From an uncultured Chitinophagaceae bacterium (GTDB lineage Bacteria > Bacteroidota > Bacteroidia > Chitinophagales > Chitinophagaceae), in NCBI GenBank assembly GCA_937873715.1, contig CALMYJ010000036.1, positions 1 to 64,000 on the forward strand: 64,000 bases of DNA, read 5' to 3'. The notes beneath the pieces were generated by a model that was not told where the DNA came from, did not search any database, and was given only the letters and a program-made list of their open reading frames with translations. Below are positions 18,594 to 28,243 of this stretch, piece after piece; positions within the stretch are counted from its first letter, which is position 1; each line of letters begins with the position of its first letter. Both the position numbers and the translations under genes were made by a program.

Positions 18594-19699
18594 ACGACGC
18601 TTTCCAAAATAGTCAACATCCATCTGCAACAATACCCGATGCAATTGTAACGGCTATTCGCAGCAGGGCAGCCGAAGCTGAAAAACTGCAACAGTTGCAC
18701 CCGGATCAACTGGATATTATTTACCGGCAAAAATGGCTGAGTATTTTTGTGCCTCAACAATACAATGGGCTTCAACTAACGTTGCCGGATGCCCTGCAAT
18801 TAGAAGAGGCGCTGGCCTGGTGCGATGGTGCGCTGGGGTGGACGGTTACACTCTGTGCCGGCGCAGGCTGGTTTGCAGGTTTTTTAGCTCCGGAAATTGC
18901 CAGCAGTGTTTTTGAGGATAGTAAAGCCTGCCTTGCCGGCAGTGGCAGGGCAGGGGGGATTGCCAAAATAATAGAGGGCGGATATGAAATTACCGGCAAC
19001 TGGGATTATGCCAGTGGCGCTTTTTGTGCTACTGCCTTTACGGCCAATTGTACGATTGAACAAAATGGGGCGCTGTTAAAAAATGCTGATGGCAGTATGC
19101 AGGTAAAGGCATTTATTTTTTTGAGAGATGAAGTAACGGTACAGCCTACCTGGAAAACAATGGGCATGATAGCCACCGGCAGTAACAGCTTTTCAGTTGA
19201 AAAATTAATAGTACCGGCCAGCCGTGCTTTTTCTATAGATACTACAGGTATCATACTACAGCACCCGGTATATTATTTTCCGTTTTTACAATTAGCCGAA
19301 ACCACACTGGCAGTAAACAGCAGTGGTATGGCTATTCGATTTTTAGACTTATGCAGGCCATTGTTGCTGCGCCACAAAAACAATGCTGTTATCAATATGC
19401 TGAATACTGCCGCTGCACAACTGCAAAAAATAAGGGACTTGTTTTACAAGTTAGTGCTGCAATGCTGGCAGGAGTGTTGTATGCATTTTTCCGTATCCGG
19501 AACATTACTGCAGGAGCTAAGTGTTATTGCACATAAGCTGGCCATCACTGCAAGAAGCCTGGTGGATACGTTGTACCCTTACTGTGGCATGGAAGCCGCA
19601 AATCCGGCTACTGAAATTAACCGGGTATGGCGCAACCTGCACACCGCCAGCCAGCACAGCCTGTTTAATGTAGCAGTTAATACTTCAGCTATGCCTTAA
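18590..19699 (+). CDS. Acyl-CoA dehydrogenase-like flavoprotein in the TPP-controlled operon
   Basis: A 369-residue protein of the acyl-CoA dehydrogenase / flavin-dependent group D monooxygenase superfamily. The N-terminal helical part (FVPQQYNGLQL, LEEALAWCDGALGWTVTL) and the middle beta domain (YEITGNWDYASGA, WKTMGMIATGSNSFSV) are clear; the C-terminal helical bundle is present but divergent. It overlaps the transporter gene by four bases and therefore should also respond to the TPP riboswitch, which suggests a role in use or salvage of a thiamine-related compound. Its substrate cannot be told from the sequence. Confidence 0.75.
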   Translation: MNDAFQNSQHPSATIPDAIVTAIRSRAAEAEKLQQLHPDQLDIIYRQKWLSIFVPQQYNGLQLTLPDALQLEEALAWCDGALGWTVTLCAGAGWFAGFLAPEIASSVFEDSKACLAGSGRAGGIAKIIEGGYEITGNWDYASGAFCATAFTANCTIEQNGALLKNADGSMQVKAFIFLRDEVTVQPTWKTMGMIATGSNSFSVEKLIVPASRAFSIDTTGIILQHPVYYFPFLQLAETTLAVNSSGMAIRFLDLCRPLLLRHKNNAVINMLNTAAAQLQKIRDLFYKLVLQCWQECCMHFSVSGTLLQELSVIAHKLAITARSLVDTLYPYCGMEAANPATEINRVWRNLHTASQHSLFNVAVNTSAMP

Positions 19700-19739
19700 T
19701 GCCTTCCCGTAATTTCATGTATTGAAAACGCCGCATCAA

Positions 19740-20621
19740 TTAAACCGGCACAACTAATTTGTATCCCCTGCCATGTACATTAAGGATTTTAACGTCAGGG
19801 TCTTCCTGCATTTTTTTTCGCAGTTTGGAAATAAACATATCGAGGCTACGGGTAACAATAATGCCTTCATTTTCCCATACTTCTTTTTGAAGAACTTCTC
19901 TCGACACAATACTGTTGGCACCTGACGCAAGTAATTGTAAAATTTTAGTTTCTTTACCAGTAAGGGGTAACTCAAGCTGGTTAAGCATGAGCAGGTGGCG
20001 ATCGGGATAAAAAATATATCTGCCTATCGGAATGCAGTTTTCAGTGCTGCCTGGTTTTGGTTCTTCATTTTCCGGTTGCTTTAAGGCTGATTTGTTTTTT
20101 TGCAGAAAATAAAATATCCCGGTAACTGTAAGTAAGGCGCAACTGATATATAAATAGTATTGCCATCTGCCTGTTTTGCCCGCTGCAAATACAAAGCTGA
20201 AATAGTATCCATCTTTTGGTAAATCCCGTCCAAGACAGCTCACCTGCATTGCTTCAGGCAGTGGTACTGCTGTAAAGCTATATACAGTTTGCCGGTTGCT
20301 TTTTTGAATCACATTTGCTGTAAAAGCTTTACTAAACTTTTTTTCCTGCACTGCCCTGCTTACAATGGCTACAAATGTATCGGGGCTTATGGCTATTGGA
20401 TTTTCCGGCATAAGCAGGTATTCATTATCACTGTTATTTTCCGCTGGCAGTATTCTTGATGTGCTGTCGCCGCAGCTCAGCAGCAGTTCATGCACAACCT
20501 TTCGAAGTAGCATTGCTTCTCTTGTAGTATCGAATTTGCTGTGATGTTGTTGCCGGCCATTATATAAGGCAAGGATAATAAACGATAAAGGAATCAGCAG
20601 AAGCAGGTAACGCAGTTTCAT
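19740..20621 (-). CDS. Membrane-anchored winged-helix transcriptional regulator
   Basis: A 293-residue protein with an unusual layout. Hydrophobic helix at about 4-20, an extracytoplasmic segment of roughly 130 residues (21-152), a second helix at about 153-173, then a cytoplasmic OmpR/PhoB-type winged helix (198-292; LTGKETKILQLLASG, IVTRSLDMFISKLRKK, HGRGYKLVVPV). It has no receiver domain, so it is probably a one-component sensor that carries a signal across the membrane to DNA. It resembles ToxR/CadC in principle but with the DNA-binding domain at the C-terminus. It diverges from the cytochrome gene at 20757, which is a likely target. Confidence 0.8.
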   Translation of the reverse strand: MKLRYLLLLIPLSFIILALYNGRQQHHSKFDTTREAMLLRKVVHELLLSCGDSTSRILPAENNSDNEYLLMPENPIAISPDTFVAIVSRAVQEKKFSKAFTANVIQKSNRQTVYSFTAVPLPEAMQVSCLGRDLPKDGYYFSFVFAAGKTGRWQYYLYISCALLTVTGIFYFLQKNKSALKQPENEEPKPGSTENCIPIGRYIFYPDRHLLMLNQLELPLTGKETKILQLLASGANSIVSREVLQKEVWENEGIIVTRSLDMFISKLRKKMQEDPDVKILNVHGRGYKLVVPV

Positions 20622-20756
20622 ACAGGTAAATGTATTAAGTATTGCCTTTTTTTACGCCTTTTTTACACTTGTTTACATTTCTTTTACGGTTATAAGTTGC
20701 ATAGAGCCTGCGTTTATCGGTAGTATTGCTTTATAAATTTTATTTAAACAGGGGAC

Positions 20757-21185
20757 ATGCGTTTAGCCAAAAAAAACACCACAACAATATTAGTACTTTT
20801 CCTAATTGCTGTAGTAGCATCATCTAATATGATTGTGCCCAGGACAAAATTTAAAAACCTGAAAGTGCTGCCTGCTGATATCAGCGAAAAACAGTTAGAC
20901 AGTATCATGGACACCTATAACAGGGCATTAAAAGTATCCTGCGATTTTTGTCACAATAAACAGCCTGTAACAAACAGCCTTCTGCTGGCGCCTGCTGATA
21001 CGCCATTGGACTTTGCAGCCGACAACGGCATGAAGGAAGAAGCACGCCGTATGATGCGGCTTACGATTGATTTAAATCAGCAATACTTCAACCACGATAG
21101 CTCAGTTAAAAAAATGGGCTACCTCTTAAACGTAGTTACCTGTAATACCTGCCACAGGGGTAATCCTTACCCCGTATATGAATAG
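20757..21185 (+). CDS. Small di-haem c-type cytochrome
   Basis: A 142-residue protein with an N-terminal hydrophobic export or anchor segment (about 9-24) and two haem-binding motifs, CDFCH (62-66) and CNTCH (129-133). A helix with MKEEARRMMRL between them supplies methionines that could be axial ligands. The layout resembles half of the tetrahaem photosynthetic-reaction-centre cytochrome subunit family, of which stand-alone short members occur in Bacteroidota. It should transfer electrons in the periplasm; its partners are not in the window. It diverges from the membrane-bound regulator. Confidence 0.8.
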   Translation: MRLAKKNTTTILVLFLIAVVASSNMIVPRTKFKNLKVLPADISEKQLDSIMDTYNRALKVSCDFCHNKQPVTNSLLLAPADTPLDFAADNGMKEEARRMMRLTIDLNQQYFNHDSSVKKMGYLLNVVTCNTCHRGNPYPVYE

Positions 21186-21364
21186 TACATACTCAACAAA
21201 TTTCAGTTCCGCTAACACTTCACGCTTTTCATCGTTTAAGTCCTTTTGAATTTTTTATAAGGATATTCCGCTTACATTTTTATATTTGTGCAATATGTAA
21301 AAAGTACACAAATGTTTTAGCAGGCAGATGCTGTACAGGCTTTTCAATTTTTTAAACTACTTAC

Positions 21365-23548
21365 ATGAAATCGATTGTTTGCACTCTGGCGCTGCTGTTG
21401 GCAGTGCTATCCGGCATGGCCCGGCAACTAACCTCTCCCAACGGAAATTTTGTTTTAAGCTTTTCTTTAGAGGCCGACGGCGTACCTAAGTATAGTCTTA
21501 CGTATAAAGGTAAAACGGTGCTGCAACCCGGCAGGCTGGGGCTTGAACTTAAAAATGATAAATACTCCTTAATCAGCGGTTTTACCATCAAAAACACCGA
21601 AAGCAAAACCGTTGATGAAACCTGGCAACCCGTATGGGGCGAATGGAAAAATATCCGTAATCACTACAACGAATGGGCGGTTACTTTACATCAAAACAGA
21701 GCCGACAGGGATATCGTTATCCGCTTTCGACTGTTCAACGACGGGCTTGGCTTCAGGTACGAATTTCCGGCACAAAAAAACCTGCTGCATTTTGTAATTA
21801 AAGAAGAGCGTACACAATTTGCACTTACCGGCGACCACACTGCCTACTGGATACCCGGCGATTACGATACCCAGGAATATGATTATACCAGCAGCAAATT
21901 ATCGGAGATAAGAAGCCTGATGAATACAGCCCGTACGCAAAATGCCTCGCAAACCGGCTTTTCACCCACTGGAGTACAAACATCGCTGATGCTGAAAACA
22001 GCAGATGGTGTTTATATCAATTTGCATGAAGCCGCTTTGATCGATTACTCCTGCATGCACCTTAATCTTGATGATAAAAATTTTGTTTTTGAATCTTGGC
22101 TTACACCTGATGCCAACGGCGATAAAGGTACTTTGCAGGCATCCTGCAGCAGCCCCTGGCGCACCATTATTGTAAGTGATGATGCAAGAGATATACTGGC
22201 TTCTAACATTACCCTTAACTTAAATGAGCCTTGTAAAATACAAGATGCATCCTGGATAAAACCAGTGAAGTATGTAGGCGTATGGTGGGAGATGATTACC
22301 GGAAAAACCAACTGGGCTTATACCGACGGCGTACCCTTTACTACCGAAGCGGCATCAACCACTGCTGTTGCGCCATCTATTAAACTGGGGCAAACAGATT
22401 ACAGCAAGCTAAAACCGAATGGCCGCCATGGTGCCAACACCGCACATGTAAAAGCTACTATTGATTTTGCAGCACTGCATGGTTTTGATGGTGTCTTGGT
22501 AGAAGGCTGGAATGTGGGTTGGGAAGACTGGTTTGGCATGCACAAAGATTATGTGTTCGACTTTGTAACACCCTATCCTGATTTTGATGTGGTTGCTGTG
22601 AGAGAATATGCTAAAAGTAAAAATGTGAAAATGATTATGCACCACGAAACATCAGGCTCGGTGCGTAATTACGAACGGCATTTGGATACCGCTTTCAAAT
22701 TTATGAAGGCCAATAACTACGATGCGGTAAAAACGGGGTATGTAGGCGATATACTGCCTGCTGGTAATTATCATTATAACCAGTGGATGAATAACCATTA
22801 CCAGTATGTAACGGAAAAAGCGGCGGCTTACAAAATTATGATTAATGCACACGAAGCAGTACGGCCTACCGGTATCTGCCGTACCTGGCCCAACCTGATT
22901 GGCAACGAAAGTGCCCGTGGTACCGAGTACCAGGCTTTTGGTGGCAGCAAGCCCAATCATACCACCATTATTCCATTTACAAGGTTGTTGGGCGGCCCGA
23001 TGGATTATACACCTGGTATTTTTGAAATGGATGTGCGTAAAATTAATCCCGATAATAAATCGCATGTAAACTCCACACTGGTGCAGCAACTGGCCTTGTA
23101 TGTTACCATGTACAGCCCTTTGCAGATGGCAGCCGATTTGCCGGAGCATTATAATCGTTTTCCGGATGCTTTTCAGTTTATTAAAGATGTGGCGGTGGAT
23201 TGGGATGATTCAAAATACCTTGAGGCCGAGCCAGGCGATTACATTACTGTAGCCCGAAAATCCAAAGGCAGTAACAACTGGTTTGTAGGTAATGTTACCG
23301 GTGTGCCCGCCGGCAGGATTTCTGCCATCGACTTTGATTTCCTGGATGCGGATAAAATTTATATAGCTACCATATACAGCGATGCCCCCACAGCAGATTA
23401 TAAAACTAACCCACAGGCTTATACGATAAAAAAGTTTGCCGTAACAAAAAAATCAAAACTAAAGCAATGGGCTGCCCAGGGCGGAGGCTATGCCATCAGT
23501 ATTGTTGAAGCAGACAAGGCTGCTGTAAAAAAACTAAAAAAATTATAA
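21365..23548 (+). CDS. Glycoside hydrolase family 97 alpha-glucosidase (SusB-like)
   Basis: A 727-residue exported enzyme; the signal peptide is about 1-19. The N-terminal beta-sandwich (LTSPNGNFVLSFSLE) is followed by a TIM barrel with VEGWNVGWEDWFG. Glutamates in MHHETSGS, INAHEAVRPTG and GNESARGTEY correspond to the inverting SusB group (catalytic and calcium-binding acids). This suggests hydrolysis of alpha-glucosidic bonds in starch-derived sugars. There are no susC/susD genes beside it. A TATATTTG promoter-like box lies at 21281-21288, and a strong terminator follows the gene. Confidence 0.92.
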   Translation: MKSIVCTLALLLAVLSGMARQLTSPNGNFVLSFSLEADGVPKYSLTYKGKTVLQPGRLGLELKNDKYSLISGFTIKNTESKTVDETWQPVWGEWKNIRNHYNEWAVTLHQNRADRDIVIRFRLFNDGLGFRYEFPAQKNLLHFVIKEERTQFALTGDHTAYWIPGDYDTQEYDYTSSKLSEIRSLMNTARTQNASQTGFSPTGVQTSLMLKTADGVYINLHEAALIDYSCMHLNLDDKNFVFESWLTPDANGDKGTLQASCSSPWRTIIVSDDARDILASNITLNLNEPCKIQDASWIKPVKYVGVWWEMITGKTNWAYTDGVPFTTEAASTTAVAPSIKLGQTDYSKLKPNGRHGANTAHVKATIDFAALHGFDGVLVEGWNVGWEDWFGMHKDYVFDFVTPYPDFDVVAVREYAKSKNVKMIMHHETSGSVRNYERHLDTAFKFMKANNYDAVKTGYVGDILPAGNYHYNQWMNNHYQYVTEKAAAYKIMINAHEAVRPTGICRTWPNLIGNESARGTEYQAFGGSKPNHTTIIPFTRLLGGPMDYTPGIFEMDVRKINPDNKSHVNSTLVQQLALYVTMYSPLQMAADLPEHYNRFPDAFQFIKDVAVDWDDSKYLEAEPGDYITVARKSKGSNNWFVGNVTGVPAGRISAIDFDFLDADKIYIATIYSDAPTADYKTNPQAYTIKKFAVTKKSKLKQWAAQGGGYAISIVEADKAAVKKLKKL

Positions 23549-23562
23549 GAACAGGATAGCTT

Positions 23563-23597
23563 AAAAAAACTTCCCTGCCGGCAGGGAAGTTTTTTTA
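23563..23597 (+). terminator. Intrinsic terminator after GH97 gene
   Basis: A perfect hairpin (ACTTCCCTGCC / GGCAGGGAAGT) extended by an A run before it and seven T residues after it. It ends 15-50 bp beyond the GH97 stop. Confidence 0.9.
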
Positions 23598-23644
23598 TTT
23601 TTAGCACCTGCCGCAAACAGCATTATCCAACTAAACCATATTAA

Positions 23645-24478
23645 GTGTTCAACAATATTAAGGAGCAGTTTGAGCAGCAGGGATACCTGGTGCTTGAAAA
23701 TTTTAATACCGAAGCCGCCTGCGATGCATTAATGCAGCGGGCTGAAGCATTGGCCAATGGCTACGATTTTAAAGGGCATCCAGCCGTGTTTCAAACCAGC
23801 AACCAGGCAGAAACGAGTACGGCGTACTTCTTTAATTCAGGCAGTAATATTTCTTTCTTTTTTGAAAAAGATGCTTTTGACGAAAAGGGAAATTTTAAAA
23901 CAACGGTTTTTCACTCCATGAATAAAATCGGGCATGCCCTGCATGATTTAGACCCGGTGTTTAATGCCTTTTCCCGTTCGCCGCAAATGAAGGCGCTGGC
24001 TGCTGCGCTTGATTTGCAGGATTATGTGATTATCCAAAGCATGCATATTTTAAAACATGCCCGTGTAGGCGGACTGGTGGATATACACCAGGATGCTACT
24101 TTTTTATACACCGAGCCGGAATCCTGCATCGGCTTTTGGTTTGCGCTGGAAGATGCTACAACAGAAAATGGCTGCCTTTGGGCAAAGCCCGGTGGTCATC
24201 ATACAAAACTCCGTACCTGGTTTAAACGAAAACCCGGTGGCGGCGCAGAAACAGGAGTACTGAATGATGAGCCTTTTACGATGGAGGGTATGCTACCGCT
24301 TGAAGTGAAAAAAGGAACCTGTATCGTATTACACGGGCTGCTGCCGCATTGCAGTATGCCCAATACCAGTGGCCGCTCACGGCAGGCTTATGCCATTCAT
24401 TGTATCGATCGCAGCGCTAAATACCCGGAGGCCAACTGGCTGCACCGGAATAGGGACGAACTAAGGGGCTTTGAATAA
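23645..24478 (+). CDS. Phytanoyl-CoA dioxygenase (PhyH)-family oxygenase
   Basis: A 277-residue Fe(II)/2-oxoglutarate-type oxygenase. The metal triad is visible as H and D in DIHQDATF and a distal histidine in HGLLPHCSMPNTSG, with a following arginine (SRQAY) suited to bind 2-oxoglutarate. The frame opens with GTG (MFNNIKEQFEQQGYLVLENF); there is no ATG before the conserved first strand. Substrate is unknown; family members hydroxylate lipids and small metabolites. A tiny membrane peptide gene may follow in the same transcript. Confidence 0.85.
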   Translation: MFNNIKEQFEQQGYLVLENFNTEAACDALMQRAEALANGYDFKGHPAVFQTSNQAETSTAYFFNSGSNISFFFEKDAFDEKGNFKTTVFHSMNKIGHALHDLDPVFNAFSRSPQMKALAAALDLQDYVIIQSMHILKHARVGGLVDIHQDATFLYTEPESCIGFWFALEDATTENGCLWAKPGGHHTKLRTWFKRKPGGGAETGVLNDEPFTMEGMLPLEVKKGTCIVLHGLLPHCSMPNTSGRSRQAYAIHCIDRSAKYPEANWLHRNRDELRGFE

Positions 24479-24495
24479 ATTATTGTATAGCAAAA

Positions 24496-24612
24496 ATGAA
24501 TGGATCCGAAACCAGGAATAAGATTTTACGGGTATTGGCTATAATAATATTAATAGCACATATTGCCGGGTTAGTTTGGGAGTTCTTTATAAAAAAAATA
24601 ATTGCTGATTAA
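24496..24612 (+). CDS. Possible 38-residue single-pass membrane peptide
   Basis: A short frame 17 bp after the PhyH gene on the same strand. It encodes a charged N-terminus (MNGSETRNKILR), a continuous hydrophobic helix of about 20 residues (VLAIIILIAHIAGLVWEFF) and a basic end (IKKIIAD). The shape is typical of small inner-membrane proteins with a positive end inside. I do not recognise a family. Chance cannot be excluded at this length. The 258 bp that follow, up to hutU, show nothing else. Confidence 0.4.
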   Translation: MNGSETRNKILRVLAIIILIAHIAGLVWEFFIKKIIAD

Positions 24613-24870
24613 GTTATTTGGTGCTTATCGGTTTTTATTGCCAACAACTTTATTGTATACAAATATTCGTGAATGAGAACTGCCCATGGAATGTTAAACA
24701 GTTATTAGCATTTTTAAAAATCGCTTTATAAAAGCTGAATAAAGCTATGTTGTACAAGTGAGTGACACAACGATGTTGTATAAAGTACAAATGACGGTTA
24801 CAAAAAAAAACGACAGTAGTTTTATCCCGGCAGATACATTTGCCCATTACTACCGTTTCAGTATAAACGC

Positions 24871-26592
24871 TTATTTCAACCGCTCTTTATAATCTAATTC
24901 ATTTTTTTGTAAGGTTTCTTTTGCGATGGCATATCCTGCATCTGCATGCCTGATAACACCCATGCCCGGGTCGTTCCTGAGTACACGGCTTAACCTTAAC
25001 CCGGCTTCATCGGTACCATCGGCCACAATTACCATACCTGCATGGATGCTGTAGCCCATACCCACGCCACCGCCATGATGCAGGCTTACCCAACTGGCGC
25101 CACCTGCCGTGTTTACCAATGCATTTAATATGGGCCAGTCGGCTACGGCATCGCTGCCATCAGCCATAGCTTCGGTTTCACGGTTAGGACTGGCCACGCT
25201 GCCGGTATCTAAATGATCTCTTCCAATTACAATAGGGGCTTTTACTTTGCCGGTACGCACCAGTTCGTTAAAGGCTAATCCGGCTTTTTCTCTTTCGCCC
25301 TGGCCCAGCCAGCATATACGTGCCGGTAAGCCCTGGAAGGCAATTTTTTCTTTTGCCATTTTCATCCAGCGTATCATACCGGTGTTGTGCGGAAACAGCG
25401 TCATAATTACCTCATCCGTAATAGCAATATCCGCTGCATCGCCGCTGAGTGCCGCCCAGCGAAACGGGCCCTTGCCTTCGCAAAATAAGGGGCGTATATA
25501 TGCAGGTACAAACCCCGGAAACGCAAAAGGATTAAAGCTTGTAGCTTTTGGCTCAATGCCTGTGCCTTCGGCCATCAACCTGTCCTGGTACTCTTTGGCC
25601 CTTGCCCTGATATTGTTACCATAGTCAAAAGTGATGGCGCCTTTATCCATCAGTTGCAGCATTAGTTGTACATGCAGGTGCATGCTTTGGTAACTGAGTT
25701 GCAGGTATTGGGCTTTGTTTTCGGTTCGTAACTGATTTGCCTGTTCGTTGCTGAGGGTATGTGGTATATAGCCAATGAGGGGGTCGTGTGCACTGGTTTG
25801 ATCGGTGAGGGTATCGGGTATAATGTTTCTTTCGAGCAGGCGTTGCAGTAAGTGTACGGCATTGCATAGCACACCGATGCTTTTTGCCGCACCTGCTGCT
25901 TTATATTGTACTGCTTTATCAATAGCTTCATCAATGTTGCTGTATTTTTCATCGAGGTATTTTGTTTCAATGCGTTTATCAATACGCCATGCTTCCACTT
26001 CTGCAATGAGGGCCACACCTTCGTTCATGGTAATGGCTAAAGGTTGTGCGCCACCCATGCCGCCCAGGCCTGCAGTAACGTTTAGTGTGCCTTTGAGTGT
26101 GCCACCAAAATGTTTTTCAGCAATGGCGGCGTAGGTTTCGTAAGTGCCTTGTACTATACCTTGTGAGCCGATGTATATCCAACTGCCGGCTGTCATTTGT
26201 CCGTACATCATCAGGCCTTTTTTTTCCAGTTCGTCAAAATGCTGCCAGTTGGCCCACTGCGGTACCAGTTGCGAATTGCTGATGAGCACACGGGGGGCAT
26301 CAGGATGTGTTTTTAAAATACCAACCGGCTTACCGCTTTGTATCAGCAGCGATTCGTCATTTTCCAAAATTTTTAAGGCGGCAATGATATTGTCGAGCGC
26401 TTCAAAATTTCTTGCGGCTTTGCCGCGGCCGCCATATACAAACAACTCATCCGGCCGCTCGGCCACATCGGGATCAAGATTGTTTAACAACATCCTTAAT
26501 GCCGCTTCCTGTATCCATCCTTTGCAGGAAAGGGTATTGCCTGTTGGTGTTTTATATTTCGCAGGGTTGTATGTTTTGGCAATAGTATCCAT
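24871..26592 (-). CDS. hutU: Urocanate hydratase
   Basis: HutU converts urocanate to imidazolonepropionate in histidine breakdown, with tightly bound NAD+ as electrophile. The 573-residue length and the blocks YGGRGKAARN, GQMTAGSWIYIGSQGIVQGT, GLGGMGGAQPLA (NAD-binding) and FCEGKGPFRWAALSGD (containing the family's active-site cysteine region) are characteristic. No other hut gene adjoins it in this window, so the pathway genes appear to be dispersed. It diverges from deoD. Confidence 0.96.
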   Translation of the reverse strand: MDTIAKTYNPAKYKTPTGNTLSCKGWIQEAALRMLLNNLDPDVAERPDELFVYGGRGKAARNFEALDNIIAALKILENDESLLIQSGKPVGILKTHPDAPRVLISNSQLVPQWANWQHFDELEKKGLMMYGQMTAGSWIYIGSQGIVQGTYETYAAIAEKHFGGTLKGTLNVTAGLGGMGGAQPLAITMNEGVALIAEVEAWRIDKRIETKYLDEKYSNIDEAIDKAVQYKAAGAAKSIGVLCNAVHLLQRLLERNIIPDTLTDQTSAHDPLIGYIPHTLSNEQANQLRTENKAQYLQLSYQSMHLHVQLMLQLMDKGAITFDYGNNIRARAKEYQDRLMAEGTGIEPKATSFNPFAFPGFVPAYIRPLFCEGKGPFRWAALSGDAADIAITDEVIMTLFPHNTGMIRWMKMAKEKIAFQGLPARICWLGQGEREKAGLAFNELVRTGKVKAPIVIGRDHLDTGSVASPNRETEAMADGSDAVADWPILNALVNTAGGASWVSLHHGGGVGMGYSIHAGMVIVADGTDEAGLRLSRVLRNDPGMGVIRHADAGYAIAKETLQKNELDYKERLK

Positions 26593-26712
26593 ACTTTTAT
26601 TTTACTATAAAGTAAAGCATTTTAACAGAAGCAAACAATGCTGCCGTTGCCGGTAGTTTTCTTTGCAGGCGTACGGTGAAATCTATATCTTAGCCCACTT
26701 AAAATTGAAAAT

Positions 26713-27420
26713 ATGAGTGTACACATTAGTGCCAAACCAGGAGAGATTGCAAAAACTGTTTTATTACCCGGCGACCCTTTGAGGGCAAAATATGTAGCGG
26801 ATAAATTTTTGCAGGATGTAAAATTAGTGAGCCAGACGAGGAATGCCTTTTATTTTACCGGCACTTATAAGGGTAAAGCGATTACGGTTGGCGCCAGCGG
26901 TATGGGCTGCCCTTCAATCGGCATTTACTCTTACGAATTATATACCGAGTATAATGTGGATACTATTGTGCGTATTGGTACCTGTGGTGCTTACAGTACC
27001 GATTTAAAATTGTTTGATTTAATTAATGTGGATAATGCCGCAAGCGAATCTACTTTTGCTGAATATGCCTGGGGCATACCGGGCAGCCTGATACCGCACC
27101 AGGGTAATGCCTTTGAGGTGATTAAACAAACGGCTGTTGAAAAAGGACTTACGCTTAATAATATCAACATTCACTCCAGCGATATTTTTTACCGTAAAGA
27201 ACCCGGTACACCTGCTGTAGCAGTTGAACACAATTGCCTTGCGGTAGAGATGGAAGCTTTTGCTTTGTTTGCCAATGCAAAGCACCTGGGCAAAACTGCC
27301 GGTACATTGCTTACCGTTAGCGACATTATACCCACACACGAATTTATTAGTGCAGATGAAAGAGAAAAAGCTTTATGGCCGATGATGGAACTGGCGCTTG
27401 ATAGTGCGTTGAAGTTTTAA
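26713..27420 (+). CDS. deoD: Purine nucleoside phosphorylase, DeoD type
   Basis: Cleaves purine (deoxy)nucleosides with phosphate to base and (deoxy)ribose 1-phosphate. The 235 residues match the hexameric bacterial type. Seen are PGDPLRAKYVA, GASGMGCPSIGIYSYEL, RIGTCGAY, the substrate-contacting VEMEAFALF, and VSDIIPTHE with the catalytic aspartate. Single gene, cytoplasmic. Confidence 0.96.
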   Translation: MSVHISAKPGEIAKTVLLPGDPLRAKYVADKFLQDVKLVSQTRNAFYFTGTYKGKAITVGASGMGCPSIGIYSYELYTEYNVDTIVRIGTCGAYSTDLKLFDLINVDNAASESTFAEYAWGIPGSLIPHQGNAFEVIKQTAVEKGLTLNNINIHSSDIFYRKEPGTPAVAVEHNCLAVEMEAFALFANAKHLGKTAGTLLTVSDIIPTHEFISADEREKALWPMMELALDSALKF

Positions 27421-27520
27421 GACTATAAATAATAACATTACCTAAGTATTATTAACTCATGCATTTTACATCTCTTTGTATTTAGTGTTTAAGAAGCCTG
27501 GTGTAAATGCATTTTGAAAC

Positions 27521-28240
27521 ATGACTACACTTTCCGTAAACATAAATAAGCTTGCCACACTCCGGAATAGCCGGGGTGGAAATAACCCTAATATCATTAA
27601 AGCAGCGTTGGATATTGAACGCTTTGGCGCTGATGGTATTACGGTGCACCCCAGGCCGGATGAACGCCATATCCGCTACCAGGATGTGTATGATTTAAAA
27701 AAACTAATTACCACCGAACTAAATATTGAAGGCAATTGTACCGAAGAGAAGTTTGTACAATTAGTATTAGCAGTAAAGCCTGCACAGGTTACATTAGTGC
27801 CTGATGCACTTGGGCAAATTACCAGCAATCATGGCTGGAATACGATTGAACACAAAGATTACCTGCTGCAGATGATTGGCCTTTTTAAAAAAAACGGTAT
27901 CCGTACTTCCATATTTGTTGACCCCGTGGTTGAAATGGTGGAAGGTGCTGCAGCTACGGGTACAGACAGGATTGAGTTATATACCGAAGCTTACGCCAAA
28001 GGCTATGCCACCGGAAAAAAAGCGGAAGCAATTGCCCCATATATTGCTGCGGCAGAAAAAGCCAATGAAATGGGGTTGGGTATCAACGGCGGCCACGACC
28101 TTGACCTGCACAACCTCAAATATTTTGCTCAGCATATTCCCGGCCTGCTCGAAGTATCTATTGGCCATGCACTGATATGCGATGCTATTTATCTCGGGCT
28201 CGAAAATACGGTGCAACTGTATAAGCGGCAGTTACAGTAA
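27521..28240 (+). CDS. pdxJ: Pyridoxine 5'-phosphate synthase
   Basis: PdxJ joins 3-amino-2-oxopropyl phosphate and deoxyxylulose 5-phosphate to pyridoxine phosphate in vitamin B6 synthesis. The 239 residues are normal. The opening SVNINKLATLRNSRGGNNP, ITVHPRPDERHI, the E in EGNCTEE, and GINGGHDLDLHNL are family blocks. It is convergent with the thiolase gene with only three bases between the stops. Confidence 0.96.
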   Translation: MTTLSVNINKLATLRNSRGGNNPNIIKAALDIERFGADGITVHPRPDERHIRYQDVYDLKKLITTELNIEGNCTEEKFVQLVLAVKPAQVTLVPDALGQITSNHGWNTIEHKDYLLQMIGLFKKNGIRTSIFVDPVVEMVEGAAATGTDRIELYTEAYAKGYATGKKAEAIAPYIAAAEKANEMGLGINGGHDLDLHNLKYFAQHIPGLLEVSIGHALICDAIYLGLENTVQLYKRQLQ

Positions 28241-28243
28241 ATA

